Positions 29,912-40,000 of a stretch of DNA of 64,000 bases are shown here, piece by piece (the first letter of the stretch is position 1; every line of letters begins with the position of its first letter). The DNA is from an uncultured Flavobacteriaceae bacterium. Lineage in GTDB: Bacteria > Bacteroidota > Bacteroidia > Flavobacteriales > Flavobacteriaceae. The stretch spans positions 304,859 through 368,858 of the forward strand of contig CALSMD010000007.1 in the NCBI GenBank assembly GCA_943787365.1, written 5' to 3'. Below the pieces are notes generated by a model. The model had not been told where the DNA came from, made no database searches, and saw only the letters and a program-made list of their open reading frames with translations. Position numbers and translations under genes: made by a program.

Positions 29912-32908
29912 ATGCAAAATAAAGGACTCGTAAAATTATTTGCTTTCTTATTTGGTTTGGTAAGTATATACCAATTATCATTTAGTTTTAAAGCAAACCA
30001 AATAGAAGACAATGCTAAGCAATTTGCTATTGAAAAAATAGCAGATACTGAAACAGATTATGACGCTAAACGTGCGTTAAAACAAAGCACCTATTTAGAC
30101 TCGTTGAAAAACGAAGAAGTTTATAACATCGGAATTGCGCAGTATAATTTTGATGAAGTGAAGGAAAAAGCCATGAACCTTGGTTTAGACCTTAAAGGGG
30201 GGATTAGTGTAATTCTTCAAATTTCTGTTAAAGATATTCTTGTTGGACTGGCAAACGAAAGCAAAGACCCAGTGTTTAGAAAAGCATTGAGTGATGCTGA
30301 AGAACTTCAGAAAGACAGTCAAAACACTTATTTAGAAGACTTTTTTGTAGCTTTTGAAGCCATTCAAGGCGACACCAAATTGGCGTCTCCAGATATTTTT
30401 GCGAATCGAACCTTAAGTGAAGAAATTACGTTTGATATGACCGATGATGAGGTCAAACCTGTATTGTCACTTAAAATTGATGAATCCATTGTATCGGCCT
30501 TTGAAGTCCTTCGTAAGCGTATTGATAAATTTGGAGTCACCCAACCAAATATCCAACGAATTGGAAAGTCTGGACGTATTCTTGTTGAATTGCCAGGTGC
30601 TAAAGAAATTGAACGTGTCAAAGGACTGTTACAAAGTACGGCTCAGTTAGAATTTTGGGATGCCTTTAAAGGAGAAGAATTTGGAACCTTTATTTTTCAA
30701 GCCAATGAAACGTTAAAAGAAATTGTTGAAACGTCCACTGCAGAAGTTGAGTCCAACGCCACAGAATCTACAGACGATGCAATCTCTGATATTATTGGAG
30801 ATACAGATGCAGAAACAGGAGATACAGGGGAAGTAAATCCATTGATCGATTTAATTCGTGCGCCAGGATATAATGGCGGACCAGTACTCGCTTCTTTTGA
30901 ATTAAAAGATAAACAATTGGTAACGGATTACTTGAACAACCCACAAGTTCGTGCCTTATTAACCCCAGAACAACGCTATGCAAAATTTGTATGGGGAATT
31001 CCTCAAGTTCAACAAACCACAGGAGAAGACTCGCAAAGCATTGAATTGGTTGAGCTGTATGCCTTAAAAGGAAATAGAGATAATGAACCCCCATTGAGTG
31101 GTGCCGTCATAACCGATGCACGTCAAGCCTACCAACAAAACGGAAACCCAAGTGTTTCAATGCAAATGAACCTCAAAGGTGCCAAAATATGGGAAGAAAT
31201 GACAGGCAATGCATTTAATACTGCAGGTCAAATTGCAATCGTTTTGGATGAAATTGTATATTCAGCTCCAGGTGTAACCTCAGGACCGATTTCAGGTGGA
31301 AACTCTGAGATTTCAGGATCATTTACTTTAAATGAAGCAGTCGATTTAGCAAACGTTCTACGTGCGGGTAAACTTCCAGCTTCCGCAGATATTGTACAAG
31401 CTGAAGAAGTAGGACCTTCATTAGGTCAAGAAGCGATTGACAGTGGAATGAAATCATTCTTAATAGCTTTGGCATTGGTGCTTTTATGGATGGTGTTTTA
31501 TTATGGAAAAGCAGGAATTTACTCTGATATCGCATTGATATTAAATATCATTTTAATCTTTGGAATACTTTCTGGGTTAGGTGCTGTGTTAACATTGCCT
31601 GGAATTGCAGGGATTGTATTAACCATTGGTATTGCAGTAGATGCAAATGTTCTTATTTACGAACGTGTTCGAGAAGAATTATTTAAAGGAAAAGCTCAAA
31701 AAGACTCTATTAAAGATGGATTTAATAACGCCTTGTCTTCCATTTTAGATGCCAACATTACAACAGGATTAACAGCTTTAATTTTGTATGTATTTGGAAC
31801 AGGACCGATTAAAGGATTTGCTACAACTCTTTTAATAGGTATTTTAACCTCTTTATTTACAGCGATTTTTATCTCAAGATTACTAATCGATTGGCATTTA
31901 AACCGCGGTGGAAAATTAGAATTCTCAACAGGAATGACTAAAGGTTTGTTCCGTTCAATCAATATTGAATTTCTTAAAAAACGTAAAATAGCATATTTAA
32001 TTTCTGGAACAATTATCATTGCAGGAATTGGATCATTATTCACAACAGGATTGGATCAAGGTATTGACTTTGTGGGAGGAAGAACGTACACCGTTCGTTT
32101 TGCACAAGACATGAATACCGAAGAAGTTAAAACGGCATTGAATGACGTGTTTAACAGTGCTGAGGTGAAAACAATTGGTAGTGCGAATCAATTAAAAATT
32201 TCTACGAAGTACAAGGTTGATGAAAATTCAGCTGAGGTCGATCAAGAAGTTCAAGAAAAACTATACGAAGCTCTGGTTCCATTTTTACCAGATGCAACAA
32301 CTTATAAGCAGTTTATTGATGCCGATAACAATATTGGTAAAATGTATGCAGGAAAAGTAAGTCCAACCATTGCGGATGATATTAAAAAATCTTCTGTATG
32401 GGCCGTTTTAGGATCTTTAATCGTAGTATTCCTTTATATTTTAATACGATTCAAAAAATGGCAATTTTCATTAGGTGCCGTAGCAGCAGTATTCCATGAT
32501 GTTCTAATTGTACTTGGAATCTTCTCTATTGCTTGGAGGTTCTTACCGTTCAGTATGGAAATTGATCAAGCTTTTATTGCAGCGATTTTGACCGTAATAG
32601 GGTATTCATTAAATGATACCGTGGTTGTGTTTGATAGAATTAGAGAATATTTAAATGAACATACAAGTTGGAAATTTGATAAAGTTGTCAATAGCGCTTT
32701 GAGTAGTACTCTAAGCCGTACTTTAAATACTTCCTTAACAACTTTAGTTGTGTTGTTAGCGATGTTTACATTTGGAGCAGATTCCTTGAGAGGATTGTTG
32801 TTTGCTCTTATTGTAGGGGTACTTGTAGGAACCTACTCTTCTGTCTTTATTGCAACGCCAGTTATGCACGATACATTGAAGCGATTAGATAAAAAAGAAG
32901 AGAAGTAA
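29912..32908 (+). CDS. secDF: Protein translocase subunit SecDF (fused)
   Basis: A 998-residue fusion of SecD and SecF that uses the proton motive force to pull preproteins through SecYEG. The first helix is at about 8-25. SecD motifs: LGLDLKGGISVILQ near 93-106, a large periplasmic P1 domain, then DPVLR-like GxDxN motif IGIAVDANVLIYERVREE. The SecF half starts around 650 with GLDQGIDFVGGRTY and IGYSLNDTVVVFDRIRE. A 40-residue acidic Ser/Thr/Glu insert lies at about 275-310 in P1. The single-chain form is normal in Bacteroidota. It is followed by a strong terminator. Confidence 0.96.
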   Translation: MQNKGLVKLFAFLFGLVSIYQLSFSFKANQIEDNAKQFAIEKIADTETDYDAKRALKQSTYLDSLKNEEVYNIGIAQYNFDEVKEKAMNLGLDLKGGISVILQISVKDILVGLANESKDPVFRKALSDAEELQKDSQNTYLEDFFVAFEAIQGDTKLASPDIFANRTLSEEITFDMTDDEVKPVLSLKIDESIVSAFEVLRKRIDKFGVTQPNIQRIGKSGRILVELPGAKEIERVKGLLQSTAQLEFWDAFKGEEFGTFIFQANETLKEIVETSTAEVESNATESTDDAISDIIGDTDAETGDTGEVNPLIDLIRAPGYNGGPVLASFELKDKQLVTDYLNNPQVRALLTPEQRYAKFVWGIPQVQQTTGEDSQSIELVELYALKGNRDNEPPLSGAVITDARQAYQQNGNPSVSMQMNLKGAKIWEEMTGNAFNTAGQIAIVLDEIVYSAPGVTSGPISGGNSEISGSFTLNEAVDLANVLRAGKLPASADIVQAEEVGPSLGQEAIDSGMKSFLIALALVLLWMVFYYGKAGIYSDIALILNIILIFGILSGLGAVLTLPGIAGIVLTIGIAVDANVLIYERVREELFKGKAQKDSIKDGFNNALSSILDANITTGLTALILYVFGTGPIKGFATTLLIGILTSLFTAIFISRLLIDWHLNRGGKLEFSTGMTKGLFRSINIEFLKKRKIAYLISGTIIIAGIGSLFTTGLDQGIDFVGGRTYTVRFAQDMNTEEVKTALNDVFNSAEVKTIGSANQLKISTKYKVDENSAEVDQEVQEKLYEALVPFLPDATTYKQFIDADNNIGKMYAGKVSPTIADDIKKSSVWAVLGSLIVVFLYILIRFKKWQFSLGAVAAVFHDVLIVLGIFSIAWRFLPFSMEIDQAFIAAILTVIGYSLNDTVVVFDRIREYLNEHTSWKFDKVVNSALSSTLSRTLNTSLTTLVVLLAMFTFGADSLRGLLFALIVGVLVGTYSSVFIATPVMHDTLKRLDKKEEK

Positions 32909-32935
32909 AGAGTAGTAACTCATTTTATAGATATT

Positions 32936-32967
32936 AAAAAAAGCCGCTCATTGAGCGGCTTTTTTTG
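32936..32967 (+). terminator. Terminator of secDF
   Basis: The near-palindrome AAGCCGCTCATTGAGCGGCTT is followed by T7 and preceded by A7, so it may act in both directions, between secDF and the convergent lgt. Confidence 0.85.
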
Positions 32968-33042
32968 GTTTTATTTTAAACGAATAAATCATTTGTAATG
33001 GGATCAGAATAAGATTATAACCCATCTAAAAACGTATGGATT

Positions 33043-33882
33043 TTAAGCCTTCTTAGGGTTATAGAAAAACATAAAATACAAACCACAAAGCACAAAAGGA
33101 ATGCTTAATACTTGCCCAGTGTTTAATCCAAAAATCCAATCCTCACGACTGTCTATTTGTGCGATTTTAAATTGTTCTACTACAACTCTCACCGACATTA
33201 AAAGCACTAAAAATAAGCCAAACAGAAAGCCAGTTTGTGAACTTTTTTTCGTTTTCCAGTACAAAAAGAATAAGATTAGAAATACAAATACATAACCAAA
33301 CGCTTCATATAATTGACCAGGATGTCTAGGAACATTATCCAATTGTTTGAATACGATTGCTAAAGGAAAGTCATCCCCAGCCGCTTTTCCGATCATTTCA
33401 GAATTAAAGAAATTACCAATTCTTATAAATACGGCTCCTAACGCACAGGCGATGACCACACGATCCAGAATCCAAAGGACTGATTTTTTTAATATCTTTT
33501 TGTTGTAGAGCCACATAGAAAAAATCATTCCTATTGCAGCCCCATGACTTGCCAAACCTCGAAACCCTGTAAATTCAAATCCCCCACTAAATCGGAAGGG
33601 CAGGAAAACACTAAAAAAGTCCTCTTTAAATAATTCAGGTTGATAAAAAATAACATGCCCCAAACGTGCTCCAATCATAATTCCTAAAACAGAGTACATG
33701 AACAATCCGTCTAGTTTATCATCAGACTGCCCTTCGTTTTTGTAAATCCTTTTCGTCAAATACCAACCTGTTATAAAAGCAGCCATCCACATCAGACTGT
33801 AATAGTGAATTTTAAAACTTCCAAAAAGAGGGATGCCTTCAGAGGCAGGATCCCATATAATCTGTAAAAAATACATATTCAT
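33043..33882 (-). CDS. lgt: Prolipoprotein diacylglyceryl transferase
   Basis: A 279-residue inner-membrane enzyme that moves diacylglycerol from phosphatidylglycerol to the lipobox Cys of prolipoproteins. It has about seven membrane helices; the family motifs are IHYYSLMWMAAF, GARLGHVIFY, GLASHGAAIGM and RIGNFFNSEMIG with the conserved Arg and Asn. ATG codons at 33882 and 33876 are both possible. It is the last gene of folE-cysS-yidD-lgt, 73 bases from yidD. It would process the lipoproteins seen in this window. Confidence 0.95.
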   Translation of the reverse strand: MNMYFLQIIWDPASEGIPLFGSFKIHYYSLMWMAAFITGWYLTKRIYKNEGQSDDKLDGLFMYSVLGIMIGARLGHVIFYQPELFKEDFFSVFLPFRFSGGFEFTGFRGLASHGAAIGMIFSMWLYNKKILKKSVLWILDRVVIACALGAVFIRIGNFFNSEMIGKAAGDDFPLAIVFKQLDNVPRHPGQLYEAFGYVFVFLILFFLYWKTKKSSQTGFLFGLFLVLLMSVRVVVEQFKIAQIDSREDWIFGLNTGQVLSIPFVLCGLYFMFFYNPKKA

Positions 33883-33955
33883 TTATTTAGATTGTAAATA
33901 TAAAAAATAGATGTGAGACTTAAGTCTTATCCGTTTTTATTAAATATTCGAAGTA

Positions 33956-34183
33956 TTATTTTTTTGGTACAGGATCGTGCCCAGAGCCGCCCCATGGATG
34001 ACAGCGTAATATACGTTTGATGCTTAGGTAGCCTCCTTTAAATAACCCGTAAGATTGTAATGCTTCTTTCGTATAATGAGAGCAAGTGGGTTGAAATCGA
34101 CAACTTGAAGGGGTTAAAGGCGAAATAAAATTTTGATACAGCTTTATTATAAATAAAAATGGAGCAATTAAAAGCGTCTTCAT
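33956..34183 (-). CDS. yidD: Membrane protein insertion efficiency factor YidD
   Basis: A 75-residue protein with the family signature [22 protein letters not shown] and an amphipathic N-terminal helix ([16 protein letters not shown]). It helps YidC-dependent insertion. Three Cys residues and the [20 protein letters not shown]-terminus are conserved. It is 5 bases downstream of cysS. Confidence 0.94.
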   Translation of the reverse strand: MKTLLIAPFLFIIKLYQNFISPLTPSSCRFQPTCSHYTKEALQSYGLFKGGYLSIKRILRCHPWGGSGHDPVPKK

Positions 34184-34188
34184 CGATC

Positions 34189-35670
34189 TTAATCTAAGAT
34201 AAATGAAGTGCCGTCTTTGCCATCTTTCAGTTGAATTCCAATAGCGAGTAATTCGTCTCTTATTTTATCTGAAAGTGCAAAATCTTTCTGTACTCTTGCA
34301 TCGTTACGCATTCTAATGAGAAGTTCAACGGTGTCTTCAAGTTTTTGATCTTGCTTGTTAGAACTGACGTTTTTAAGACCTAGAATATCAAACACAAACT
34401 GATGCAACACTTGTTTTAACAAAGCTAAGTTGGAATTGCTAATAGTGGCTTTTCCATCTTTAATTTGGTTGATGTATTTAACAGCACTGAATAATTCTGC
34501 AATCAGAATAGGAGTGTTAAAGTCATCATTCATTGCTGTGTAGCAATTGGACTTCCATGCCGTAACATCAAATTCATTGGTGTCTGTAGTTGCTTCAAGA
34601 TTATCCACTGTAGAGACGGCTTCCATGAGTTTCATAAATCCTTTTTCTGAAGCTAACAATGCATCGTTACTAAAGTCCAAGATACTTCTGTAGTGTGCTT
34701 GCATCATAAAAAATCGAACTACCGATGCAGAAAATCCTTTCGTTAATTTATTGGTATCGCCACTTAAAATTTCACCAGGTAAAATATTATTTCCTGTAGA
34801 TTTTGCCATTTTTTGGCCGTTGAGGGTCAGCATATTTGCATGCATCCAATAATTAACAGGCGTATGGCTATGCCATGCTTTGGCTTGTGCAATTTCACAC
34901 TCGTGGTGGGGAAATTTTAAATCCATACCACCACCATGAATATCAAAATGTTCGCCTAAATACTTTGTGCTCATTGCAGTACATTCCAAATGCCACCCTG
35001 GAAAACCATCACTCCATGGAGAAGGCCAACGCATGATATGCTTTGGCTCTGCTTTTTTCCAAAGTGCAAAATCTTGTGGGTTTTTTTTATCAGTTTGACC
35101 CTCAAGGACTCGGGTGTTATGAACAAGGTCTTCTATATTTCGACCACTTAAAACCCCGTAATGATGAGATTCGTTATATTTTAAAACATCAAAATAAATA
35201 GAGCCGTTTGCTTCATAAGCAAAGCCTTTGTCTAGAATTGATTTGATGATTTCTATTTGTTCAACGATGTGCCCCGTTGCAGTAGGTTCAATACTTGGAG
35301 GTAAAAAGTTAAACTTATTTAGGATGTTATGAAAATCTACGGTATAGCGTTGTACCACTTCCATGGGTTCAATTTGTTCGAGACGTGCTTTTTTTGCAAT
35401 GCGATCTTCTCCTTGATCGGCATCATTTTCTAAATGTCCTGCATCGGTAATGTTACGAACATAGCGTACTTTATAATCGAGGTGTTTAAAATATCTAAAT
35501 ATCATATCAAACGACATGAATGTTCGGACATTTCCTAAATGCACATTGCTATACACTGTTGGACCGCAAACATACATTCCAATAGAACCTTCATTAATAG
35601 GGTTAAAAACCTCCTTTTTTCCCGAAAGCGAGTTGTAAATATGGAGCGTATTTGTGCTGTATCTGCCCAT
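34189..35670 (-). CDS. cysS: Cysteinyl-tRNA synthetase
   Basis: A 493-residue class I synthetase. The zinc-binding Cys is in [16 protein letters not shown], where HLGN is the HIGH motif, and the KMSKS motif is KMAKSTGN. The zinc triad continues with [10 protein letters not shown] and HHECEIAQ. The length is normal. It sits 9 bases after folE and 5 before yidD. Confidence 0.96.
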   Translation of the reverse strand: MGRYSTNTLHIYNSLSGKKEVFNPINEGSIGMYVCGPTVYSNVHLGNVRTFMSFDMIFRYFKHLDYKVRYVRNITDAGHLENDADQGEDRIAKKARLEQIEPMEVVQRYTVDFHNILNKFNFLPPSIEPTATGHIVEQIEIIKSILDKGFAYEANGSIYFDVLKYNESHHYGVLSGRNIEDLVHNTRVLEGQTDKKNPQDFALWKKAEPKHIMRWPSPWSDGFPGWHLECTAMSTKYLGEHFDIHGGGMDLKFPHHECEIAQAKAWHSHTPVNYWMHANMLTLNGQKMAKSTGNNILPGEILSGDTNKLTKGFSASVVRFFMMQAHYRSILDFSNDALLASEKGFMKLMEAVSTVDNLEATTDTNEFDVTAWKSNCYTAMNDDFNTPILIAELFSAVKYINQIKDGKATISNSNLALLKQVLHQFVFDILGLKNVSSNKQDQKLEDTVELLIRMRNDARVQKDFALSDKIRDELLAIGIQLKDGKDGTSFILD

Positions 35671-35679
35671 GGTATTGGA

Positions 35680-36351
35680 TTAAAATTTGGTCTCTAATTT
35701 TATGTAGTCTAAAAATTCTCTTTTAGTATCTTTTTCTTTAAATTTTCCACCAAACTCACTTGTTACGGTACTGCTTTCGATATCTTTAATTCCACGAGAA
35801 TTCACACATAAGTGTTTGGCATCAATGACGCAAGCAACATCTTTTGTGTTTAATATATTTTGAAGTTCTTCAACAATTTGTATGGTCAAACGTTCTTGTA
35901 CCTGTGGTCTTTTTGCAAAATAATCTACAATACGATTCATTTTTGAAAGACCTACAACCGTCCCGTTTGAGATATAAGCAACATGTGCTCTTCCCACAAT
36001 TGGAAGGAAATGATGTTCACAAGTAGAGTAGAGAGTAATGTTTTTTTCAACCAGCATTTCCCCGTACTTATACTTGTTTTCAAAGGTCGAAGCTTTTGGT
36101 TTTTTGGCGGGGTCTAGCCCTCCAAAAATCTCATTGACAAACATTTTTGCAACGCGATTAGGAGTCCCTTTTAAACTGTCGTCACTCAAATCTAAGCCCA
36201 ATGTTTCCATAATGTGTTGAACATCGTCTTTAATAATGTCAATTTTCTCATCGGACCTTAATTTAAAGGCGTCAGTTCGCATAGGGGTTTCGGTAGAAGT
36301 ACCGATGTGATTATCGCCAATAGTGTCAAATTTTTCAATATTATTTTTCAT
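35680..36351 (-). CDS. folE: GTP cyclohydrolase I
   Basis: About 223 residues from the ATG at 36351, making dihydroneopterin triphosphate for folate and 7-deazaguanine synthesis. Zinc and active-site motifs: YSTCEHHFLPIVGRAHVAY, GLSKMNRIVDYFAKRPQVQERLT and KHLCVNSRGIKD. An ATG at 36399 would extend it by 16 residues but lies inside the -7 box at 36397-36404, so the start is at 36351 or the ATG six bases before it. It heads the folE-cysS-yidD-lgt operon. Confidence 0.93.
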   Translation of the reverse strand: MKNNIEKFDTIGDNHIGTSTETPMRTDAFKLRSDEKIDIIKDDVQHIMETLGLDLSDDSLKGTPNRVAKMFVNEIFGGLDPAKKPKASTFENKYKYGEMLVEKNITLYSTCEHHFLPIVGRAHVAYISNGTVVGLSKMNRIVDYFAKRPQVQERLTIQIVEELQNILNTKDVACVIDAKHLCVNSRGIKDIESSTVTSEFGGKFKEKDTKREFLDYIKLETKF

Positions 36352-36396
36352 TCCCATTCCAATATTCCTAATAAAGTTTTCAATATTTTCTAAGTA

Positions 36397-36404
36397 CAAA
36401 GATA
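36397..36404 (-). promoter_or_regulatory. -7 promoter element of the folE operon
   Basis: TATCTTTG on the reverse strand matches TAnnTTTG. Transcription would begin near 36390, downstream of the possible ATG at 36399, which rules that start out. Confidence 0.55.
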
Positions 36405-36555
36405 CTTAATTTCAATATTGGATACTTTGATTTTTGGCTTAATAATTCCTTTTTTCGTTAAATACTTCAAAAAAAATATTAACTTTACATTTACTGACTC
36501 TCAAATCTATGTATGTTTTTTTATATAATTGAGCATTAATTTATTTATACACAGG

Positions 36556-37032
36556 ATGAAAACACATCATATATATATATTCTTATTTGTGCTTTTTAGC
36601 TTTCATTGTAACTCTCAAAACACAAACCGTCGTCACTTGCCTCTTCAGTTAGTTCAGTATGGCGACAATCTGAACACACCTTTTTCAGCGATTGAAATGC
36701 TACAGTTAGCGGAGGTTTACGGAGCATCTTTAGAAAAAGAAATTTTGAGCCGACCCAATAGAGTTCTTTCAATGAAGAATTTACTTCGGAATCGAATTGT
36801 AATTGAAAAAAGACCAAATCCACGAGATCAAAAAGAATGCACCTTGTTATCGGAAGTTCCTCTTTTTGATGCCTTTGTCTCAACCCTTCAAAGAGATTCT
36901 GTTTTTGATCCTCAAGAATTTAATCCGCTAAAGTATACCCTTTCTTTTTACAGCCGAGGGGAGCATATGTATCGTGTCGATGGAACAGATTATTTCATTT
37001 TCATCAAATCTCAACATTCCAAAAGAAAATAA
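36556..37032 (+). CDS. Small exported protein of unknown function
   Basis: A 158-residue protein that I do not recognise, starting at ATG 36556 (a TTG at 36529 is less likely). It has a signal peptide MKTHHIYIFLFVLFSFHC followed by NSQN; the Cys at residue 18 could be lipidated but the preceding SFH is a poor lipobox. The rest is charged with Arg-Asn runs. Its stop is 3 bases before the giant gene's start, so it is co-transcribed and may assist the giant protein (inference). Confidence 0.6.
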   Translation: MKTHHIYIFLFVLFSFHCNSQNTNRRHLPLQLVQYGDNLNTPFSAIEMLQLAEVYGASLEKEILSRPNRVLSMKNLLRNRIVIEKRPNPRDQKECTLLSEVPLFDAFVSTLQRDSVFDPQEFNPLKYTLSFYSRGEHMYRVDGTDYFIFIKSQHSKRK

Positions 37033-37035
37033 AAG

Positions 37036-40000
37036 ATGAAGAAATTAGCTTTACTTTTTAGCATACTCTTTTCGGTTTCATTAACGGCACAAGTGTATGT
37101 TATTGAAGATCAGGTTACTGTCAACACCTGTTCAGGAACTTTTGTAGATTCTGGAGGAGAGGCAGCAACTTATTCCGGGAATCAATCTTTTACCTATACA
37201 ATTTGTCCAGAGAATGCAGGACAATTGGTACAATTAGAATTTACAGCATTTGCCACGCAAACAGGGGCAGATATTATGACGATTTATAACGCAGCAGACA
37301 CACTAGACCCAGCTACTTCCTTAGGAGATTTTTCAGGGGATGCAGCGGCAGACAGTCCTCAGACTGTAATTGCAACAGTCGATAATACTTCAGGTTGCCT
37401 TACCATTGTTTTTACGTCAGATGCAGGGGGTAATTTTGACGGTTGGGCCGCTAATATTTCATGTTTTGAGCCCTGTCAAGAAATCACAGCAGTTTTAGAG
37501 AGTTCTGATCCTTCTCCAAATGCAGAAGGTGAAATTGTTATTTGTGTTGGAGGGACTGTCGATTTTGAAGGTAGCGGAGTTTTTTCTATAGATCCAACGG
37601 GGGCTACATATTCTTGGAGTTTTGGGAACGATACTAATGCAGATGGAACTAATGTCACTGCAACATATGATACTCCTGGGATTTATGTGGTTGATCTTGT
37701 TGTTATGGATGATAACCCTATTGGGTGTTCAAATTTAAACAGTATTAGTCAAGTAGTGAGAGTCGCTCCAGAAATTGAATTTACAGGAACGCAAGCGGCA
37801 CAAACACAAATATGTTATGGAGAAAGTACAACCATTGAAGGAGTGGCGACCATTCCACAATTTGATGATTGTGCCCCTGAAATTTTTGATGAAACTTGGT
37901 TAGAAGATACGCAGTCTACAGGACTAGGGACTTCTTATAGCTCTACAATTACAGTAGATTGTTATGGGGCTGGACAATTGCTTACTGATGTGTCACAAAT
38001 CTTAGATTTTTGTGTCAACATAGAACATTCTTTTATCGGAGATTTAGACATTTATCTTATTGCACCAAATGGTGCAGAAGTATATTTTCTGCAATACGGT
38101 GATGGGGTAGACCCAGGAACCAGTTTAGGAATTCCTGATGAAGCTGATAACGGGAATCCTGGAACAGGTTGGGATTATTGTTTTTCACCAACAGCAACAC
38201 AGTCAATGAATGATGTCACTGGCGTAAATACAATACCTGAAGGAACTTACGCACCTTTGGCAACATCTTCATTTGATAACCTATTAGGAACCCCTTTGAA
38301 TGGAAACTGGACGTTTGTCGTTGTCGATTCTTGGGCATTTGATGATGGAACGTTGTTTTCATGGAATTTAAATTTTGATCCTGATATATTTCCGCCTTCC
38401 AATATAATTGTTAGTGAAACATGGGACGCCGATTCAACGATCATAAATACGACTGATACCACCATTACTGTACAACCCCCTACCGAAGGACCGTTTTGTT
38501 ATACTTTTAGAGCGGTTGATGACTTTGGGTGTGAATATTCTACAGAAGTATGTGTCGAGGTTTTACCCGAATTCATATATGCCGCCCCCAATGATTTATT
38601 TGTGTGTAATACAGGAACAACATTAGGTGTATTTAATTTAACAGAAAATGATGCCATTATTAGTGCACCTACTCCAGATCCAGGAGATTTTGAGATTACA
38701 TACCATGAATCTCAAGTAGATGCGGATGCAGATTCCAATCCCATTACACCCACCGATGCAGCTTCCTATTCGGGCACAGATGGGCAAATTATTTATGTGC
38801 GTTTTGAGTATAAAACATCTGGGTGTTTTGAAACAATTTCGTTTACATTGAATCTTCTCGATCAACCCTTGATTTCTGCAGTAACTGATATGGTAGAATG
38901 TGATGATATAACCAACGACGGTTCGCATTCGTTTGATTTTTCAGACCAAACACTCGATATTTTAGGAACGCAACTCCCCGAAAATTATACAGTAAGCTAT
39001 TACACAAGTTTTGCAGATGCAGATGCAGGAACTAATAATTTGTCGAACCCATACAGCAACGTTTCTTCACCAGAACCTATTTATGTCCGTGTGGAGGCAA
39101 ATGGGGGAGCAGGGTGTTATATCGTAGATCCCGATCCTGTATTCAATTTGGTAGTGAATCACAAAGCCACTGCTTCGGCACTATCTTCAATTCCAACTTG
39201 TGATGATGATTCAGATGGGATTATGACTTTTGATTTAGAACAGCAAACGACAGTGGTTTTAGGCAGTCAAATAGCTTCAGACTTTAGAGTGACCTATCAC
39301 GAAACTCAATCCGATGCAGATACAAATAGCAACCCATTAACAAGTCCGTATTCAAATACCACCGCAAATCAACAAACTATTTTTGTTCGAGTTGAAGAAA
39401 TTGGTTTAGAAGCATGTTATGAAACAACTCAATTTGAGCTTATTGTAAACCCATTGCCGACTACCACCACCATGTCTGTTTTACCTATATGTGACGATGA
39501 TACAGATGGTTTAGGAGCTTTTATGCTCACCTCTAAAGATACAGAAGCTTTAGGAGGACAGACAGGAGTTACGGTGAGTTATCACGAAACCCAATCCGAT
39601 GCCGATACAAATGCCTCTCCTTTATCGAGTCCCTACACAAACACCACTCCAAGCAGTCAAATTATTTTCATACGTTTAGAAAATAATACAACAGGCTGTT
39701 TTAGTACAATGCCTTTAGAGTTGAGAGTTAACCCAATACCAACAGCCAACTCCGTTAGTACTCAGACCATTTGTGATGACGATTATGATGGTTTAGCCAC
39801 TTTTAATTTTACAGGGATCGATTTGACCGTAATTGGCACTCAAACCGGAATGGTAGTAAGCTATCACGAAACCCAATCGGATGCCGACACAAATACCTCA
39901 GCTGTTACAAGTCCTTACACCAGCATTACAGCCAATGCACAAACACTCTTCATACGCTTAGAAAACACCACCACCGGCTGTTTTGACACCACCACATTAG